Source of the DNA: SYFY01 sp031385325
GTDB taxonomy: Bacteria; Pseudomonadota; Gammaproteobacteria; Pseudomonadales; Azotimanducaceae
Length of the DNA stretch: 8,046 nucleotides
Assembly (NCBI GenBank): GCA_031385325.1
Contig: JANNBJ010000069.1
Span: 1 to 8,046, forward strand
Reading direction: 5' to 3'
In this document: piece by piece, positions 6,225-8,046 of the stretch
How the letters are laid out: each line of letters starts with the position of its first letter
Numbering within the stretch: the stretch's first letter is position 1
Position numbers and translations under genes: made by a program
The notes under the pieces: generated by a model
The model's input: only the letters and a program-made list of their open reading frames with translations
The model's database searches: none
Told to the model about the DNA's origin: nothing

Positions 6225-7784
6225 CTATCCCGTTGTTGACTGGCTACGTGCGAGCTTTGCATGCCCCATGCCGTACACCAGATACACCACCACGCCCAGG
6301 CCGAGGTAGATGAGGAAGAAGTTGCGTGTGGCATCGTGGGCCATCAGTGACATCACCAGAAACAGGCACATCAACGCCCCGAGAATGGGTGTCAGCGGAT
6401 ACAGCGGGACGCGGAAGGGGCGGTGCAATTTTGGCGAATTGACTCGCAGCACGATCACGGTCAGGCAGACCATGGCAAATGCCGCGAGTGAGCCGACATT
6501 GGTCAACGCGGACAGCGCGTCCAGTGACATGAACCCGGCAAAAATTGCCGCGATGATGCCGACGATGATGGTGCCGGTGGCGGGGGTGCGAAAGCGCTGG
6601 TGAATGGTTGAGAAAACTCTGGGAATCAGGCCGTCGCCGGACATGGTGTAGAACACCCGGGTCTGTCCGTACAGCAGCACCAGCATCACCGATGACAAGC
6701 CGGCGATAGCGCCAATCTTCACCAGTACCGCGAACCAGGGCATGCCCATCATGTTCACGGCTTTGGCAATGGGTGCAGGGTCATTGAGCTCGGTGTATGG
6801 GACGACGCCCACGAGTACGGCCGCTGTCAGCACATAAAGCACCGTGCAGATCAGCAGTGAACCGATGATGCCGATGGGCATGTCCCGGGACGGGTTGCGC
6901 GATTCGGCGCCGGCGGTGGATACCGCCTCAAAGCCGATGTATGCAAAGAAGATCACCGCCGCACCACTGATGATGCCACCCAGCCCGAACCGGGAATCGT
7001 TCTGGCCGGTCAGCACGTCACCTGCTGCACGCACGATATCGGCCCACAATCCGCGCTCGGTGCCTTCGGGCGGCGGAGGAATTTCGTCAGGCACCAGCGG
7101 GGTCCAGTTGGCCGGGTCGATAAAAAAAGCACCGATGATGATGAAGGCGATCACCACGGTCAGTTTGATTGCGACGATTACGTTGTTGACACGCGCCGAT
7201 TCTGAGACACCAATCACCAGCAGCGATGTGACCACACCGATGGCCAGCAGTGCGGGAAGGTTGACGAGGCCGGTGGTTATGGTGCCGTCGGCGAGCGTGA
7301 CGGATACTCCGGGTGCTGCCGCCAGTGTGGGTGGCACGATGATACCAACGTCCTTGAGCAGACTGACCATGTATCCGGACCAGCCAGCCGCGACGGTTGA
7401 CGCCGCCAGTCCATATTCGAGCACCAGCAGCAGGCCCATGATCCAGGCTGCGAACTCACCGAGTGAAGTGTAGGTATACGAGTAGGCGGAACCGGAGACT
7501 GGCAACATTGATGCCAGTTCTGCGTAACAAAGCGCCACAAACGCGCACAACAAGCCGGTGATGATGAACGACACCATGATGGCCGGGCCTGCAAAGTTCG
7601 CGGCCGCGCTACCGGTCAGGACAAATATTCCCGTGCCGATAATGCAACCGATGCCGAGCGAGACGAGATTGAGGGCGGTGAGTTCCCGCTTCAAGGTACT
7701 GCTTTCGTGTTCTGCCTGTACCTGTGCCACCGTCTTGCGCAAGAAAAACCGACTCAAACCGCTAACAGATTGTCCCGTTGCCAC
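6225..7784 (-). CDS. APC-superfamily amino acid permease (cationic amino acid transporter-like)
   Basis: Numbered from GTG 7784, this is a 519-residue integral membrane protein with about 12 hydrophobic segments. TM1 carries the APC unwound-helix signature SLGIGCIIGTGIF (42-54), which binds the amino and carboxyl groups of the substrate. TM6 and its following loop read FFAYIGFEAV then AESRNPSRDMP (279-303), hallmarks of the CAT/YfnA-type branch. YGQTRVFYTMSGDGLIP (372-388) is the conserved TM8 cytoplasmic end, and HRPFRVPLYPLTP (454-466) precedes the last helices. Two long polar loops (about 148-176 and 223-266, the second with a PPPP run) are extra-membrane insertions. It probably imports an amino acid, perhaps cationic, by proton symport or exchange; specificity is not readable. 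An alternative start, GTG 7790, adds two residues. It lies 115 bp downstream of another minus-strand gene and converges with the symporter gene. Confidence 0.9.
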   Translation of the reverse strand: MATGQSVSGLSRFFLRKTVAQVQAEHESSTLKRELTALNLVSLGIGCIIGTGIFVLTGSAAANFAGPAIMVSFIITGLLCAFVALCYAELASMLPVSGSAYSYTYTSLGEFAAWIMGLLLVLEYGLAASTVAAGWSGYMVSLLKDVGIIVPPTLAAAPGVSVTLADGTITTGLVNLPALLAIGVVTSLLVIGVSESARVNNVIVAIKLTVVIAFIIIGAFFIDPANWTPLVPDEIPPPPEGTERGLWADIVRAAGDVLTGQNDSRFGLGGIISGAAVIFFAYIGFEAVSTAGAESRNPSRDMPIGIIGSLLICTVLYVLTAAVLVGVVPYTELNDPAPIAKAVNMMGMPWFAVLVKIGAIAGLSSVMLVLLYGQTRVFYTMSGDGLIPRVFSTIHQRFRTPATGTIIVGIIAAIFAGFMSLDALSALTNVGSLAAFAMVCLTVIVLRVNSPKLHRPFRVPLYPLTPILGALMCLFLVMSLMAHDATRNFFLIYLGLGVVVYLVYGMGHAKLARSQSTTG

Positions 7785-7793
7785 TGTCACTCC

Positions 7794-7798
7794 CCTCC
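7794..7798 (-). promoter_or_regulatory. Shine-Dalgarno of the permease gene that decides between two GTG starts
   Basis: On the minus strand the sequence reads GGAGGGGAGTGACAGTG. From GGAGG to the first GTG (7790) is only 3 nt, too close for normal initiation; to the second GTG (7784) it is 9 nt, within the usual range. The second start is therefore preferred. No convincing -10/-35 pair was seen in the 7791-7899 gap. Confidence 0.6.
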
Positions 7799-7862
7799 AC
7801 AGGTAATGAAGCGTTCAAGTGGACGTGAAGCGGGGGAGACATGCAAGCGTTGGCGGAAATCT

Positions 7863-7896
7863 GTTGTCGCGCGCGCGGCTCACGGGCTGCGACAAC
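7863..7896 (-). terminator. Hairpin just after the partial minus-strand gene
   Basis: GTTGTCGC (7863-7870) and GCGACAAC (7889-7896) are exact 8-bp inverted repeats around an 18-nt GC-rich loop. On the minus strand it starts 3 nt after the stop codon at 7900-7902 and is followed by AGATTTCC, a weak T tract. Its position fits a terminator for that gene, which would put the permease under its own promoter. The long loop makes this uncertain. Confidence 0.4.
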
Positions 7897-7899
7897 GCT

Positions 7900-8046
7900 C
7901 TATAACCCCACCAGATCCTCATCACTGAATTCGCTGACGGCATCACTTGCATCACCGAGCGAATCGGTTTGGACATCGATACTGTTGTCGGTCGCAATCG
8001 ACCGCTCGCTCTGGTCGCCACTGCGTATCGCAGCGCCGCTGCCAAG
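7900..8046 (-). CDS. C-terminal end of an unidentified protein (5' end outside window)
   Basis: On the minus strand one frame is open from the window edge to TAG at 7902-7900, giving 48 residues. The sequence is rich in Ser, Asp and Ala, clearly acidic, and ends ...SEFSDEDLVGL. This is typical of a disordered, acidic C-terminal tail rather than a folded domain, so the family cannot be named. The overlapping frames are either Arg/Ser/Pro-rich or run through the terminator-like hairpin, making this frame the most credible. A hairpin follows 3 nt after the stop. Being upstream of the permease on the same strand, it might be its operon partner, but the hairpin and the 115-bp gap argue against tight coupling. 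Confidence 0.55.
   Translation of the reverse strand, partial: LGSGAAIRSGDQSERSIATDNSIDVQTDSLGDASDAVSEFSDEDLVGL

Noticed and set aside
6844..7473. A 209-codon open frame on the plus strand, antisense to the permease
   Set aside because: It is a Ser/Pro/Thr/Met-rich shadow of the permease gene, which has clear APC motifs on the minus strand; no domain or good ribosome site supports it.
7791..7899. A sigma-54 or sigma-70 promoter for the permease
   Set aside because: TTGCAT is present on the minus strand but there is no GG at -24 and no acceptable -10 at 16-18 bp spacing.

Overview
The window is a dense, GC-rich stretch of bacterial chromosome. Gene style and protein families (PQQ-dependent dehydrogenase with a Sec signal, ACAD10/11-type kinases, acyl-CoA dehydrogenase, DAACS and APC carriers) suggest a proteobacterium, most likely a gammaproteobacterium. 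That placement is inference: there is no rRNA or marker gene here. I see no tRNA, insertion sequence, phage gene or CRISPR array.

Plus strand, 1-6208: the 3' end of an acyl-CoA dehydrogenase gene (1-237); a phosphotransferase (APH fold) fused to a DUF6285 domain (328-1740); an exported PQQ-dependent dehydrogenase overlapping it by 4 bp (1737-3713); a second, distinct ACAD10/11-type APH kinase (3787-4833); and a dicarboxylate/amino acid:cation symporter (4916-6208). The gaps are 90, -4, 73 and 82 bp, all on one strand, so this looks like one catabolic gene cluster, though internal promoters are possible. Minus strand: a partial gene of unknown function whose C-terminus lies at 7900-8046, then an APC-superfamily amino acid permease (6225-7784), which converges on the symporter gene with a 16-bp gap.

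How the genes may work together (inference): the periplasmic quinoprotein oxidises an alcohol, sugar or hydroxy-acid substrate, the symporter could import a carboxylate, and the two kinases plus the acyl-CoA dehydrogenase could activate and desaturate a hydroxylated acyl substrate. The human ACAD10/ACAD11 proteins join the same two activities, kinase and ACAD, in one chain. The actual substrate cannot be read from sequence.

Four inverted repeats lie at gene boundaries. One in the ACAD-kinase gap is imperfect. An 11-bp perfect stem sits right at the kinase/quinoprotein translational overlap. A short stem contains the symporter stop codon. One follows the partial minus-strand gene. The best leads are the two-kinase/ACAD/quinoprotein grouping, the hairpin at the coupled junction, the kinase-DUF6285 fusion, and an Asp-to-Asn change at a predicted sodium site of the symporter.
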